Positions 27,051-36,404 are shown, numbered from the stretch's first letter. The stretch is DNA of 64,000 nt from Flaviaestuariibacter flavus (GCF_004337505.1 NZ_SJZI01000042.1:248001-312000); one strand, 5' to 3'. Notes: a model not told the origin generated them from the sequence alone. Numbers and translations: made by a program.

Positions 27051-28321
27051 GGTTTTGTAAACGTTGTTTGTACCCGGAAAATCATCCGCTCAACCTCGTG
27101 TTCGACGAGGAAGGCATCTGCAGCGGCTGCCGGGTGCACGAAGAGAAAGACGTGCTGGACTGGAACGAGCGCGGCGAAAAGCTGCGGACCGTCCTGGAGC
27201 AGTACCGCTGCAAGTCGGGCAATAACTACGACTGCATCATCCCGGTATCGGGCGCCCGCGATTCACACTTCATCGTGCATACGGTGAAGAACGTGTACGG
27301 CATGAACCCGCTGCTGGTAAGCTATAACAAGCATTATAACACCGATCTCGCCTACCGTAACCTGGCCAACCTGCGCATCAAGTTCGACTGCGACTTTATG
27401 ATGCTGACGGTGAGCCCCGAGAAGGTGAAGAAGATCACGCGGGCCACGATGCGCCGCTTCGGCAGCATGTACTGGCACTGCATCGCCGGGCAAACCGTGT
27501 ACCCGGTGCAGATGGCCGTGCAGCTCAAGATACCGCTGATCGTATGGGGCGCGCACCAGGGCGTTGACCAGGTGGGCATGTACTCGCACCTCGACGAAGT
27601 GGAGATGAGCCGCAAGTACCGCAAGGAGCACGACCTGATGGGCTACGAAGCCGAAGACCTCGTAAATGTCGAATACGACAACGTGCGCGAAAGCGACGTG
27701 TTTGAATTCGCCTATCCCGACGACAAAGAGATCGAGCGTGTTGGTGTACGGGGCATTTACCTGAACAACTACGTCCGCTGGGACAGCAAGGCGCAGCACG
27801 AGGAGATGATCCGCCTGTATGGCTATGAAACCGCGCCGCAAACCCGGACCTTCGATACCTACAACGACGTCGACTGCTTCAACTACTCCGACGTGCACGA
27901 TTACATCAAGTATATCAAGCATGGCTACGGCAAGGTGACCGATCATGTGGCCCGCGAGATCCGTCTCCGCCGCATGACCCGCGAGCAGGGCGCCGAGCTG
28001 ATAAAACAATACACTACGCGCGAGCCGCGCAACCTCGGCTTGTTCCTCGACTGGCTCGGTGTTGCCGAAAACAGCTTCAACTACCTCATCAACCAGTTCC
28101 GCAACCCGGCCATCTGGCGCCGGAACGACGACTGGAAATGGGAGCGGAAGATTGACCTGCTGCCCCCGGGCGAGGACGCTGCCGCCATCGACCGTGCGCG
28201 CCTGGAACTCATGCCCGGCGCGGACCCCAATTTTGTGCTGACACCCAACGGCCGGCCCGGATACAACGACGATCATTATATCCTGATCGGGAAAGGGCAC
28301 TACCGGAAAGCGACGATATGA
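27047..28321 (+). CDS. Second N-acetyl sugar amidotransferase paralogue with altered PP-loop
   Basis: A 424-residue relative of the protein at 24423. The CxxC pairs are kept (residues 4-7 and 25-28), but the PP-loop reads SGARDS (68-73) in place of SGGKDS. Other shared blocks are YGMNPLLVSYN, LIVWGAHQGVDQVG and GYGKVTDHVAREIR. It is about 48 residues longer than the first copy, with a C-terminal extension. Either it acts on a second position of the sugar with its own substrate, or it forms a complex with the first copy. It overlaps its neighbours by 4 bases on both sides. Confidence 0.85.
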   Translation: MRFCKRCLYPENHPLNLVFDEEGICSGCRVHEEKDVLDWNERGEKLRTVLEQYRCKSGNNYDCIIPVSGARDSHFIVHTVKNVYGMNPLLVSYNKHYNTDLAYRNLANLRIKFDCDFMMLTVSPEKVKKITRATMRRFGSMYWHCIAGQTVYPVQMAVQLKIPLIVWGAHQGVDQVGMYSHLDEVEMSRKYRKEHDLMGYEAEDLVNVEYDNVRESDVFEFAYPDDKEIERVGVRGIYLNNYVRWDSKAQHEEMIRLYGYETAPQTRTFDTYNDVDCFNYSDVHDYIKYIKHGYGKVTDHVAREIRLRRMTREQGAELIKQYTTREPRNLGLFLDWLGVAENSFNYLINQFRNPAIWRRNDDWKWERKIDLLPPGEDAAAIDRARLELMPGADPNFVLTPNGRPGYNDDHYILIGKGHYRKATI

Positions 28322-29547
28322 AGATCCTGCTGATTGTGGAGCCGCTGCGGAAAGACCTGTACGCGTACCTGAAGGATACGCCCGGCGTGGAATGGGAACT
28401 GTTGTGGCACGAAGGTGCCGAGCAGATGTCGGAGGTTGACTGGGAGTCGCTCCCCATCCGCTTCGGCGCGGTGCATTACTGGAAGAAGTTCAGCACGCCC
28501 GCCGACCTGCTGCGCCGGGTTAAGCCCGACCGCATCGTGCTTTTCGAGATCATCGACCTGCGGCAGATCGCGCTCATTACCTACGCCAACTACAAAGGCG
28601 TGTCGACCTACTTCCTCGAGCACGGCGCCGCCGGCAGCCGCGAGACCGCCATCGTGCGCTGGGGCGAGATCACCTTCCGCAAGCAGAAGCTGCCTTACCT
28701 CGTAAAGCGCTTCTTCGGCCGCTTTGGTGACGTCGTCAAATCAAAATGGTTCTACTACGGTGCCCGCCCGCGCTTCAGCACGCGCGCAGCCGCCCGGAAA
28801 TACCGGATGCTCCCGGTGCGCATGCTCAAGGAAGCGCCCAACAAGGTGCTCGCCGAGAATATGTTCGCCGAGCGCATACCGAAGCGCTGTATCGTGTTCA
28901 ACGAAGCGAATTACGAAGAGTTTGCGCTGTACACCGGCGTAAAGAAAGAGCAGTGTTATTTTACCGGTGTGCCCTTCTTTGACGAGTACTATTCGGTTTC
29001 GCGAAGCGACAAGGGGCATATCGTCTATATCGACCAGCCTTTCTACGAAGAGAACCTCGTGGGCTGGACGCAGCCGCACCACGAGCGGATCGCAAAGGCA
29101 CTTATCGCCTTCGCGGCGCGCCACAAGGTGAAGCTCTATATCAAGCTCCACCCGCGCTCGAGCCGCGCCGCCTGGGAAGCATACAACTTTGACCCGGATC
29201 ACGTGGAGATCATCCAGCATGGCGACTTCCACCAGTTGTATATGGATGCCCGCCTGCTGCTCGGCTACAGCTCGAGCCTCATCAACGGGCTGCTCTGCGC
29301 GCAGAAAAATATGGTCATCCTCGGGTGGCACCCGGTACCGCATGTTTTCGGTGCCGACTTTTCCGCCACCGGGCTCTGCCACCTGTCGCTCGACCCGGCC
29401 GACCTCGAAACAAAATACGAATACTGGGTTACCAATAACCTGGCTATCCAGAACAAGGAAGCCTATCAGGATTTCCTCATGCGCTTCAACTATCCCTTCG
29501 ACGGCAAGGCCACCGAGCGGGTGATCCAGGCGCTGATTCAACCATGA
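28318..29547 (+). CDS. Polysialyltransferase-like GT-B glycosyltransferase
   Basis: A 409-residue protein without membrane segments. The C-terminal half has VKLYIKLHPRSSR (HP motif) and LLGYSSSLINGLLC (Ser-rich motif), the arrangement used to bind CMP in bacterial sialyl- and Kdo-type GT-B transferases; LEHGAAGS near residue 100 sits where an acidic DDG-like motif is expected. Its position directly after the nonulosonate genes suggests it transfers the finished CMP-nonulosonic acid. The family assignment is moderate. Confidence 0.7.
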   Translation: MKILLIVEPLRKDLYAYLKDTPGVEWELLWHEGAEQMSEVDWESLPIRFGAVHYWKKFSTPADLLRRVKPDRIVLFEIIDLRQIALITYANYKGVSTYFLEHGAAGSRETAIVRWGEITFRKQKLPYLVKRFFGRFGDVVKSKWFYYGARPRFSTRAAARKYRMLPVRMLKEAPNKVLAENMFAERIPKRCIVFNEANYEEFALYTGVKKEQCYFTGVPFFDEYYSVSRSDKGHIVYIDQPFYEENLVGWTQPHHERIAKALIAFAARHKVKLYIKLHPRSSRAAWEAYNFDPDHVEIIQHGDFHQLYMDARLLLGYSSSLINGLLCAQKNMVILGWHPVPHVFGADFSATGLCHLSLDPADLETKYEYWVTNNLAIQNKEAYQDFLMRFNYPFDGKATERVIQALIQP

Positions 29548-30830
29548 AGTTCCTCAAGCAGCTTTCCTTATATACGATCGTAGGCGTTGTCAGCGCGGGG
29601 GTGAACTTCTTCATCATGCCGGTGCTTTCGCATTACCTGAGCCCGGCCGACTACGGGCTTTTTTCGCTTTTCAACTCCTATATCTCGATCCTTATCCCGA
29701 TCGTAAGCCTTTCGGCTTACAGCATCATCAACGTAGACTACTACACCAAAAAGGACGACCGCGCCTTCGCCCGCCAATTCAGCTCCCTGCAGCTGATCCC
29801 GGTGTTCAACGCGCTGGTGCTGGCCATCGGCGCCTGGCTCTTTTACAGCCGCCTGATGGCGCCGCTGGAGCTCGAGCGCGCCGGGAGTCACTGGGGTTAT
29901 ATCATCATCGCACTGACCCTCATCAGCATCTTCAACGAGCAATTCAGCGTCTTCCTGGTGATCCAGAAAAAGGCCGGCCTGTTCGCGTTTTATTCCCTGC
30001 TTAAAACAGCGCTGGAGATCGGGCTCACGGTGCTCTTCGTGGTAAAGCTCGATATGGGCTGGGAAGGCCGTATGTATTCCTGGCTGATCGGCTCGCTGGT
30101 GCACTTCGTGCTCGGCACCCTGTATTTCTACCGGCAAGGTATGCTCACCACGCAACTCGAATGGCGCTACGTGCGACAGGGCCTTCTTTTCGGCGCGCCG
30201 CTGGTGCTGCACGGCGTGGGCAAGTTCGTGGTGAACCAGTCCGACCGGCTCTTCATCGTGAAGCTGGTGCCCCATGGGCTCGACGAGGCCGGCATCTACG
30301 GCATCGGCTATACGGTTGGCATGCTGGTCATGGTGGCGATCAACGCATTTTTCAATTTCTACACGCCGTTCCAGATGGAGAAGCTGGCCGACGGCTCCAG
30401 CGAAAGCAAGCTCCAGATCGTAAAGGTGGGCTATGTTTACGTCGGCATCAGCGTAGCCCTGCTCGCCGGCCTCGCCATCTTCTCGCCGATCCTGTTTCAC
30501 TACTTTATCGATGAACGCTACGCCGGCGGACTCAAATACGTTTTCTGGGTTGGGCTGGGCTACATTTTCTGGGGCGGCTACATGCTGTTCTCGGGTGTTA
30601 TTTTCTACCTCAAGCGCAGCGGCATCCTCGGATGGCTCGCCATTTTCAATGTCGTTTCCAATATTCTCTTCAACCTTTTCTTCATCCGCTATTTCGGTGC
30701 GATCGGCGCGGCCTATGCAACGGCCCTGTCCTTTTTCCTGCTGATGATGGTGGTGGCCTGGATCGCGCAACGGCTTATTCCCCTGCCCTGGCTTCAGTTC
30801 AAGAAAGTAAAACAAGCAGCCCTCTCCTGA
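29544..30830 (+). CDS. Wzx-type polysaccharide flippase
   Basis: A 428-residue MATE/MOP-superfamily membrane protein with about 12 hydrophobic helices. The start MKFLKQLSLYTIVGVVSAGV and the SHYLSPADYGLFSLFNSY segment are typical of O-antigen/capsule flippases. It should move the lipid-linked repeat unit across the inner membrane. A 4-base overlap couples it to the upstream transferase. Confidence 0.92.
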   Translation: MKFLKQLSLYTIVGVVSAGVNFFIMPVLSHYLSPADYGLFSLFNSYISILIPIVSLSAYSIINVDYYTKKDDRAFARQFSSLQLIPVFNALVLAIGAWLFYSRLMAPLELERAGSHWGYIIIALTLISIFNEQFSVFLVIQKKAGLFAFYSLLKTALEIGLTVLFVVKLDMGWEGRMYSWLIGSLVHFVLGTLYFYRQGMLTTQLEWRYVRQGLLFGAPLVLHGVGKFVVNQSDRLFIVKLVPHGLDEAGIYGIGYTVGMLVMVAINAFFNFYTPFQMEKLADGSSESKLQIVKVGYVYVGISVALLAGLAIFSPILFHYFIDERYAGGLKYVFWVGLGYIFWGGYMLFSGVIFYLKRSGILGWLAIFNVVSNILFNLFFIRYFGAIGAAYATALSFFLLMMVVAWIAQRLIPLPWLQFKKVKQAALS

Positions 30831-30832
30831 CC

Positions 30833-31942
30833 ATGAGTAAGCTTACTATCGTTCACGTCATCGATTCGCTGCGCACCGGAGGCGCTGAGATACTGCTTAA
30901 GAATACGGTCAACCTGCTGGCGGGTCATCGCCACGTGATCGTATACCTGCTGCACGGCGGCGAGATGTCGGGCATCACCGGCGAGGACGTCGAGTTCGTC
31001 TGCCTGCACCACAAAGGCTGGGGCTCGCTGCACACCACGGCAGGCAAGCTGCGGGCGGTGATCAAAAAAGAAAAGGCCTCGCTGGTGCACTCGCACCTCA
31101 TTGTGAGCTCGCTCATTGCGCGCCTGGCCATCCCCCGCAACACCCCGCTAGTCACCACCATCCACAGCACGCTCAGCATCGATGCCTTCAAGAAGAACCG
31201 CCTCAGCCTCTGGGCCGAACGGCTCACGCTCCGCAACCGGCACGTGCTGGTGGGCGTGTCGCACTTCGTGCTTGAAGACTACCTCGCGTTCGTGCGCTTC
31301 AGCGGCAGGAAGTATGTGCTTTATAACTTCATTCCCGACGCTTTCTTTCAATACGGGGCCGCGCCGAAGCCGCAAAGCGACGTGCTGCGCTGCGTGGCCG
31401 TGGGCAACCTGAAAGAGGCGAAGAACTACGCCTACCTGCTGGAGGTGATGGAGCATTGCAAGGAGCACCGCATCCAGCTGGATATCTATGGCGAAGGCCA
31501 CCTGCGCGGCGCTTTGCAGCAGAAGATCGATGCCGAGGGGCTGCCGGTGCGCCTCTGCGGAAGCGCCTCCGAGCTCAAAGGCCTGCTGACGCAGTACGAC
31601 CTGTTCATGCTGGCCTCGCACCAGGAAGGCTTCGGCATCTCGGTGGTGGAAGCCATCGCGCTGCGCCTGCCCGTGTTCATCAGCAACATCAAGGTGTTTG
31701 AGGAAGTGACGGGCGGGCACGCCCACTACTTCCCGCTTGACAGCGCCGCGGCGGCCGCAAAGCTGCTGCAGCGTTTGGAGACCGACATTACATTCCGTAC
31801 AATGCATGTGGACGCGGCCTACCATTATTGCAAAAAGCTTTACAACCAGGCGGCCTACCGCGACAGGATCGAACATATTTACGGCGACGTGATCTCGGGC
31901 ACCTACACGACACCTCCCGTGCCCGCCGACGCCCTTGCCTAG
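30833..31942 (+). CDS. Glycosyltransferase family 4
   Basis: A 369-residue GT-B protein starting at the ATG at 30833, 2 bases after the flippase stop. Motifs: IVHVIDSLRTGGAEILLKN at the start, SHLIVSSLIARL, AVGNLKEAKNYAYLLEVM, DIYGEGHLRGAL and the nucleotide-sugar EGFGISVVEA (E-x7-E). It adds one sugar of the repeat unit; donor and acceptor cannot be read from sequence. It ends the continuous run of coupled genes, as a new promoter box follows. Confidence 0.92.
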   Translation: MSKLTIVHVIDSLRTGGAEILLKNTVNLLAGHRHVIVYLLHGGEMSGITGEDVEFVCLHHKGWGSLHTTAGKLRAVIKKEKASLVHSHLIVSSLIARLAIPRNTPLVTTIHSTLSIDAFKKNRLSLWAERLTLRNRHVLVGVSHFVLEDYLAFVRFSGRKYVLYNFIPDAFFQYGAAPKPQSDVLRCVAVGNLKEAKNYAYLLEVMEHCKEHRIQLDIYGEGHLRGALQQKIDAEGLPVRLCGSASELKGLLTQYDLFMLASHQEGFGISVVEAIALRLPVFISNIKVFEEVTGGHAHYFPLDSAAAAAKLLQRLETDITFRTMHVDAAYHYCKKLYNQAAYRDRIEHIYGDVISGTYTTPPVPADALA

Positions 31943-31946
31943 CCCT

Positions 31947-31955
31947 TAACTTTGC
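31947..31955 (+). promoter_or_regulatory. Likely -7 promoter box before the asnB-like gene
   Basis: TAACTTTGC fits TAnnTTTGC exactly and lies 36 bases before the next start codon. No good TTTG was found at the -33 position, so strength is unclear. Confidence 0.5.
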
Positions 31956-31991
31956 GGTCTTCCCGCGGAATCAAAATAAAACCCAGAATTT

Positions 31992-33833
31992 ATGTGTGGC
32001 ATTGCCGGTTTCTTTACGAAAGGCCTCACGCACCCACAGCTCCAGGATACAACGGATGCACTCGTGCACCGCGGCCCCGACTCGGGCGGCTATTTCTATG
32101 ACGACTGCGGCATCGGCCTCGGCCACCGCCGCCTCTCCATCATCGACCTCTCCGAAGGCGCCAACCAACCGATGGCCTCGGCCAACGAGCGCTACGTGAT
32201 GATCTATAACGGCGAGGTGTACAACTTCAACGAGCTGCGCGAAAAGCTGCCGGGTCATGCCTGGAAAACGCACGGCGACTCGGAGGTGATCCTCGAGCTC
32301 TTCGTGCGCTACGGCGCCGAAAGCTTCGCCTGGCTCAACGGCATGTTCGCCCTCGGCATCTACGACAAGCAGGAGCAGGTGCTTACCATCGCCCGCGACC
32401 CCGTGGGCATCAAGCCGCTGTTTTATTATTACGACGGACAGTCGTTCAGCTTTTCCTCGGAGCTGAAGTCGATCAAAAAACTCTACCCCGGGCTGAAGGT
32501 AAACCGTGAGGCGATCCCCTTCTTCCTGCACCTGAGCTATATCCCGGCGCCGCTCACCATTTACGAGAACGTACATAAGTTTCCTTCGGGACACTATGCC
32601 GAAGTGCGCCTCGCCGGCGACACGCCGCGCCTGTCGGAGATCAGGCCCTTCTGGCAGCTGAGCGACCATATCAAAAGCAGCCTCGTTACCGACGAAGCGG
32701 AGGCAAAGCGCCTGCTGAAAGACATCCTCTTTGGCGCCGTGGAGCGCCAGCTCATTTCCGACGTGCCCTCGGGTACCTTCCTCAGCGGCGGCATCGACAG
32801 CAGCACCGTTACGGCCATTGCATCCAAGGTTTCGGAGAAGAAGGTAAAGACATTCAGCATCGCCGTGGTGGACGGGAAGGTGAACGAGGCGCCCTATGCC
32901 GCGGCTATTGCCAAATACCTCGGCACCGAGCACTACGAGCTGCCCATTCACCAGAAGGACATCATGGATATGGTGCCCGACCTGCTGGGTGTGTACGACG
33001 AGCCCTTCGGCGACACGTCGGCCTTCCCGACGATGCTGGTGAGCAAGCTCGCGCGGAAGCATGTAACCGTGGCCCTCAGCGGCGACGGCGGCGACGAACA
33101 GTTTTACGGCTACGGCACCTACACCTGGGCACAGCGCCTGCAAAACCCGCTGCTCCGCGCCCTGCGCAAGCCGCTCTACGCCGCCAGCCGGATGGCGCCC
33201 GACTATTACAAGAAGGCCGGCCGCATGCTGGGCTATGAAAAGGAAAGCCTGATCAAAAGTCATATCTACGGCCAGGACTACTTTCACAGCGCCGAGCTGA
33301 AGCGCCTGCTGACTTTTAACGGCTATTCACTTGAAGCTTTTAACCAGGACGTGGAAAGCGTGCGCCCGCTGAGCGTACGCGAACGACAGTCGTTCTGGGA
33401 CCTCGCCCATTACCTGCAGGACGACCTGCTGGTAAAGGTGGACCGCGCCTCGATGAAATACTCACTCGAGAGCCGCGTGCCCCTGCTCGACCTGGAGGTG
33501 ATCAAGTTTTCGCTCAACCTGCACGAAAGCCTCAAGGAAAAGAACGGCCAGTCGAAATACCTGCTGAAGCAGGTGCTCTACGACCTGGTGCCGCAGCAAT
33601 ATTTCGACCGTCCCAAATGGGGCTTCGGCATCGCCCTCGACAAGGCACTGCAACAGGAGCTGCGCCCGCTTGTGGAGCAATACCTGACGAAGGCCGTCAT
33701 CGAAAAGCACGGCCTCGTCAATACACGCGAAGCGCTGGCCCTCAAAGACCGTTTTTACAAAGGCGAAAACTCTTCCTACTTCCGCCTGTGGCTCCTTACG
33801 GTGCTGCACTGGTGGCTGGAAGAAAACGGGTAA
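31992..33833 (+). CDS. asnB: Asparagine synthase-like glutamine amidotransferase
   Basis: A 613-residue AsnB-family enzyme. Cys2 (MCGIAGFF) is the glutaminase nucleophile; the synthetase half has FLSGGIDSSTV (PP-loop) and ALSGDGGDEQFYGYG. In surface-polysaccharide loci such proteins usually amidate a uronic acid to the uronamide, or act on another carboxyl group of the repeat unit. The WbpB/WbpD genes at 11457-12964 predict a uronic-acid residue that could be the target. Free asparagine synthesis cannot be excluded. Confidence 0.88.
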   Translation: MCGIAGFFTKGLTHPQLQDTTDALVHRGPDSGGYFYDDCGIGLGHRRLSIIDLSEGANQPMASANERYVMIYNGEVYNFNELREKLPGHAWKTHGDSEVILELFVRYGAESFAWLNGMFALGIYDKQEQVLTIARDPVGIKPLFYYYDGQSFSFSSELKSIKKLYPGLKVNREAIPFFLHLSYIPAPLTIYENVHKFPSGHYAEVRLAGDTPRLSEIRPFWQLSDHIKSSLVTDEAEAKRLLKDILFGAVERQLISDVPSGTFLSGGIDSSTVTAIASKVSEKKVKTFSIAVVDGKVNEAPYAAAIAKYLGTEHYELPIHQKDIMDMVPDLLGVYDEPFGDTSAFPTMLVSKLARKHVTVALSGDGGDEQFYGYGTYTWAQRLQNPLLRALRKPLYAASRMAPDYYKKAGRMLGYEKESLIKSHIYGQDYFHSAELKRLLTFNGYSLEAFNQDVESVRPLSVRERQSFWDLAHYLQDDLLVKVDRASMKYSLESRVPLLDLEVIKFSLNLHESLKEKNGQSKYLLKQVLYDLVPQQYFDRPKWGFGIALDKALQQELRPLVEQYLTKAVIEKHGLVNTREALALKDRFYKGENSSYFRLWLLTVLHWWLEENG

Positions 33834-33835
33834 GT

Positions 33836-33950
33836 GGTCTATTAGTCTATTGGTTAATTGGTAACGCGTTCTTCGCAAACCCGTTTATGATTTCCAGACT
33901 TCGTTTAGCACATTGCCCCATTAGCACATCACCCCATTACCCCATTCAAT
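33836..33950. repeat. Two blocks of word-like repeats after asnB
   Basis: Directly after the asnB stop comes a block of CTATTRGTCTATT / GGTTAATTGG words (33836-33864), related in opposite orientation to 14085-14119. A second block, ATTGCCCCATTAGCAC / ATCACCCCATTACCCC, runs into the start codon of the next gene at 33949. Confidence 0.6.
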
Positions 33951-34842
33951 GAACGTTGCTGTATTCGGCTGTAACGGCTACCTCGGCCAGCATATCGTGC
34001 ACTACCTGCTGCACGAAAAGGGCGCTGCCGTCACCGGCTTCGACCTGCAGGAGGGCTATAGCGGCACCGACGCCATTGCCTACCGCAAGCTCGATATTAC
34101 GGATGCGGCGCAGGTGCGCAGCATCGAGGAAGGCTTCGACGCCATTTACTATTTCACCGGGCTTACCGGCACCGATATTTCCTTCGAGCGCTACGAGCTG
34201 TTTGTGCAGGTGAACGAGCTTGGCCTGTTGCACCTGCTGCAGCAACTCCGCGGCTTCACTAAAAAGCCGAAGATCATTTTCCCCTCCACGCGGCTTGTAT
34301 ACAAGGGCGTGGAAGGCGTGCCGCTGGCCGAAGACGCGGAAAAAGAATTCAAAACGATCTACGCTTCATCGAAATACAACGGCGAGCAATACCTCGAAAT
34401 GTACCGCAACCTTTTCGGGCTCGATTATACAATCTTCCGCATCTGCGTACCCTATGCCAACCTCGTTGCGGGCGCGCTGTCGTACGGTACCATCGGCTTC
34501 TTTCTCGACAAGGCCCGCAAGGGCGAGACGATCTCGCTCTTCGGCGACGGCGGCCTGCGCCGCACCTTCACGCATGTGCAGGACCTATGCCGCCAGATCG
34601 TGGAAGTGGCGCAGCTGCCCGGAAGCAACGGGCAGACCTTCAACACCGACGGCGAAACGTATTCGCTGAAGGAGGTCGCCACCATGATCGCCGGCAAATA
34701 CGGCGCCGGCGTGCAGCTGGTACCCTGGCCCGAGAAAGCGCTGAAGCTCGAATCGGGCGATACCATCTTCGACGCAACCCGCATCCGCTCCCTTTTCCCG
34801 CAATCCTTAACCTACTCACTTTCTCAATGGATCAACGACTAA
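33949..34842 (+). CDS. Extended SDR, candidate NDP-sugar 4-ketoreductase
   Basis: A 297-residue NAD-dependent epimerase/dehydratase-family protein: VAVFGCNGYLGQHIV (cofactor loop, GxxGxxG form), FDAIYYFTGLTG, IFPSTRLVYKG (Ser), YASSKYNGEQY (Tyr, Lys) and RICVPYANL. It overlaps the 2,3-dehydratase gene by 16 bases and precedes a 3-ketoreductase. In 2,6-dideoxyhexose pathways the last step is a 4-ketoreduction by an extended SDR (EryBIV/OleU type), so this is the likeliest role; a 4-epimerase is the alternative. The catalytic order Ser-Tyr-Lys is intact. Confidence 0.75.
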   Translation: MNVAVFGCNGYLGQHIVHYLLHEKGAAVTGFDLQEGYSGTDAIAYRKLDITDAAQVRSIEEGFDAIYYFTGLTGTDISFERYELFVQVNELGLLHLLQQLRGFTKKPKIIFPSTRLVYKGVEGVPLAEDAEKEFKTIYASSKYNGEQYLEMYRNLFGLDYTIFRICVPYANLVAGALSYGTIGFFLDKARKGETISLFGDGGLRRTFTHVQDLCRQIVEVAQLPGSNGQTFNTDGETYSLKEVATMIAGKYGAGVQLVPWPEKALKLESGDTIFDATRIRSLFPQSLTYSLSQWIND

Positions 34843-36284
34843 GTCCTTCATCCGGCACGCATTTCAACCAGAATGCGCAGCTTCTTTTCCTCCGCTCGGC
34901 CCTTACGCTCGACAATCCCTTCAACGATACCCAAAAGGTGCTGGAATGGGTGCAGGAGCGCAACCGCGAGGTGAAGGTCAACGTGGAGCGCATTCCCTTT
35001 GCCACGATGCGCAACTGGTTCCTGGATGAGGCCAACATAAAGCTGCAGCACCAGTCGGGCAAGTTCTTTACCATCGAGGGCATCAACGTACAAACGAATT
35101 CGGGGCCCGTGCCCGAGTGGGACCAGCCCATCATCAACCAGCCCGAGGTTGGCTACCTGGGCATCATCACCCGCGAGTTCAACGGCATCCTTTACTTCCT
35201 GCTGCAGGCCAAGATCGAGCCGGGCAACGTCAACAACGTGCAGCTGTCGCCGACGCTGCAGGCCACCAAAAGCAATTACACCAAGGTGCACCAGGGCAAG
35301 ACGCCCAACTACCTCGAATACTTCACCGACCGCGGCCGCTGCGAGATCCTGCTCGACCAGTTGCAGTCGGAGCAGGGTGCCCGCTTCCTGCGCAAGCGCA
35401 ACCGCAACATCATCATCAAAACCGAAGAAGACATCCCCGTGCTGGAAGATTTCTGCTGGCTGACGCTGGGGCAGATCAAGCAGCTGATGCGGATGGACAA
35501 CGTGGTGAATATGGACACGCGCACCGTGCTGTCGGGCATCTCGTACGGCAGCCACTCCAACGAAACGGTGCAGTTCTACAACCTGATCAACCGCGGCGAC
35601 ACCGCGCCCGGCCCGCGTTTCCTTACTTCGGAGCTCAATGCCGAAGTGGCGCTGCACACACCCGACGCGATCATCCACTGGTTCACCAACCTCAAAACGC
35701 GCTACGACCTTTTGGTGAAGCCCCTGCCGCTGCATTCGGTGCGCGACTGGGTGATTGAAGAAGACCAGGTGCGCCATAAAGACGATAAATTTTTCCGCGT
35801 CATCGGCGTGCGGGTGGAGATATCCAACCGCGAGGTGACCAGCTGGGACCAGCCGCTCATCGAACCGGTGCAGGAAGGCATCTGCGCCTTCATTGCCAAA
35901 GAGATCAGGGGCGTGCTTCACTTCCTGGTGCAGGCCAAGGTGGAGAGCGGCAACTTCGACATCCTCGAGATGGCGCCCACCGTGCAGTGCATCACCGGGT
36001 CGTACCGAAACGAGTACAGCCTGCACAACCTGCCCTACCTGAGCTACGTGCTGGAGGCAAAGCCCGAAACGATCGTGTACGATACGCTCCAGTCGGAGGA
36101 AGGCGGCCGTTTCTACCGCGAGCAGAACCGCAATATGATCCTGCTTGCCGAGGAGAACTTTCCGGAAGAAACGCCCGAGAACTATATCTGGATGACGCTT
36201 CACCAGATGAAGACCTTCATCAAGTTCAACAACTACCTCAATATCCAGGCGCGCAGCCTCATTGCGGCGATCGCGTTTCAATGA
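34827..36284 (+). CDS. NDP-hexose 2,3-dehydratase
   Basis: A 485-residue protein built of two homologous halves, about residues 20-240 and 260-480, as in TylX3, OleV, EvaA and SpnO. Each half repeats the family motifs: KFFTIEGINVQ / KFFRVIGVRVEIS, then PEWDQPII / SWDQPLIEP, then ILYFLLQAKIEPGN / VLHFLVQAKVESGN and LSPTLQ / MAPTVQ. The family removes water from dTDP-4-keto-6-deoxyglucose to start 2-deoxysugar synthesis. RfbA/RfbB of this locus supply that substrate, and the gene 147 bases downstream is a matching 3-ketoreductase. The start ATG at 34827 overlaps the upstream SDR. Confidence 0.92.
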   Translation: MDQRLSPSSGTHFNQNAQLLFLRSALTLDNPFNDTQKVLEWVQERNREVKVNVERIPFATMRNWFLDEANIKLQHQSGKFFTIEGINVQTNSGPVPEWDQPIINQPEVGYLGIITREFNGILYFLLQAKIEPGNVNNVQLSPTLQATKSNYTKVHQGKTPNYLEYFTDRGRCEILLDQLQSEQGARFLRKRNRNIIIKTEEDIPVLEDFCWLTLGQIKQLMRMDNVVNMDTRTVLSGISYGSHSNETVQFYNLINRGDTAPGPRFLTSELNAEVALHTPDAIIHWFTNLKTRYDLLVKPLPLHSVRDWVIEEDQVRHKDDKFFRVIGVRVEISNREVTSWDQPLIEPVQEGICAFIAKEIRGVLHFLVQAKVESGNFDILEMAPTVQCITGSYRNEYSLHNLPYLSYVLEAKPETIVYDTLQSEEGGRFYREQNRNMILLAEENFPEETPENYIWMTLHQMKTFIKFNNYLNIQARSLIAAIAFQ

Positions 36285-36404
36285 CCTCACCCCCCTGCCC
36301 CCTCTCCGTTCTGGAGAGGGCGAGTGCAGAACCCACATAGATTAATAGTTGTGGTGATTCTGTTCCCCTCTCCGTTCCGGAGAGGGGCTAGGGGTGAGGT
36401 TCTG
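36285..36404. repeat. Large palindromic element with nested hairpins
   Basis: Starting exactly after the TGA of the dehydratase gene, CCTCACCCC (36285-36293) is the inverted partner of GGGGTGAGG (36391-36399). Each half also contains its own hairpin: CCCTCTCCGTTCTGGAGAGGG and CCCCTCTCCGTTCCGGAGAGGGG are the two cores. The centre has CAGAACCCACA facing TGTGGTGATTCTG. Two copies of a 35-bp element in inverted orientation explain it. It looks like a mobile palindromic repeat or MITE-like unit. Confidence 0.75.
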
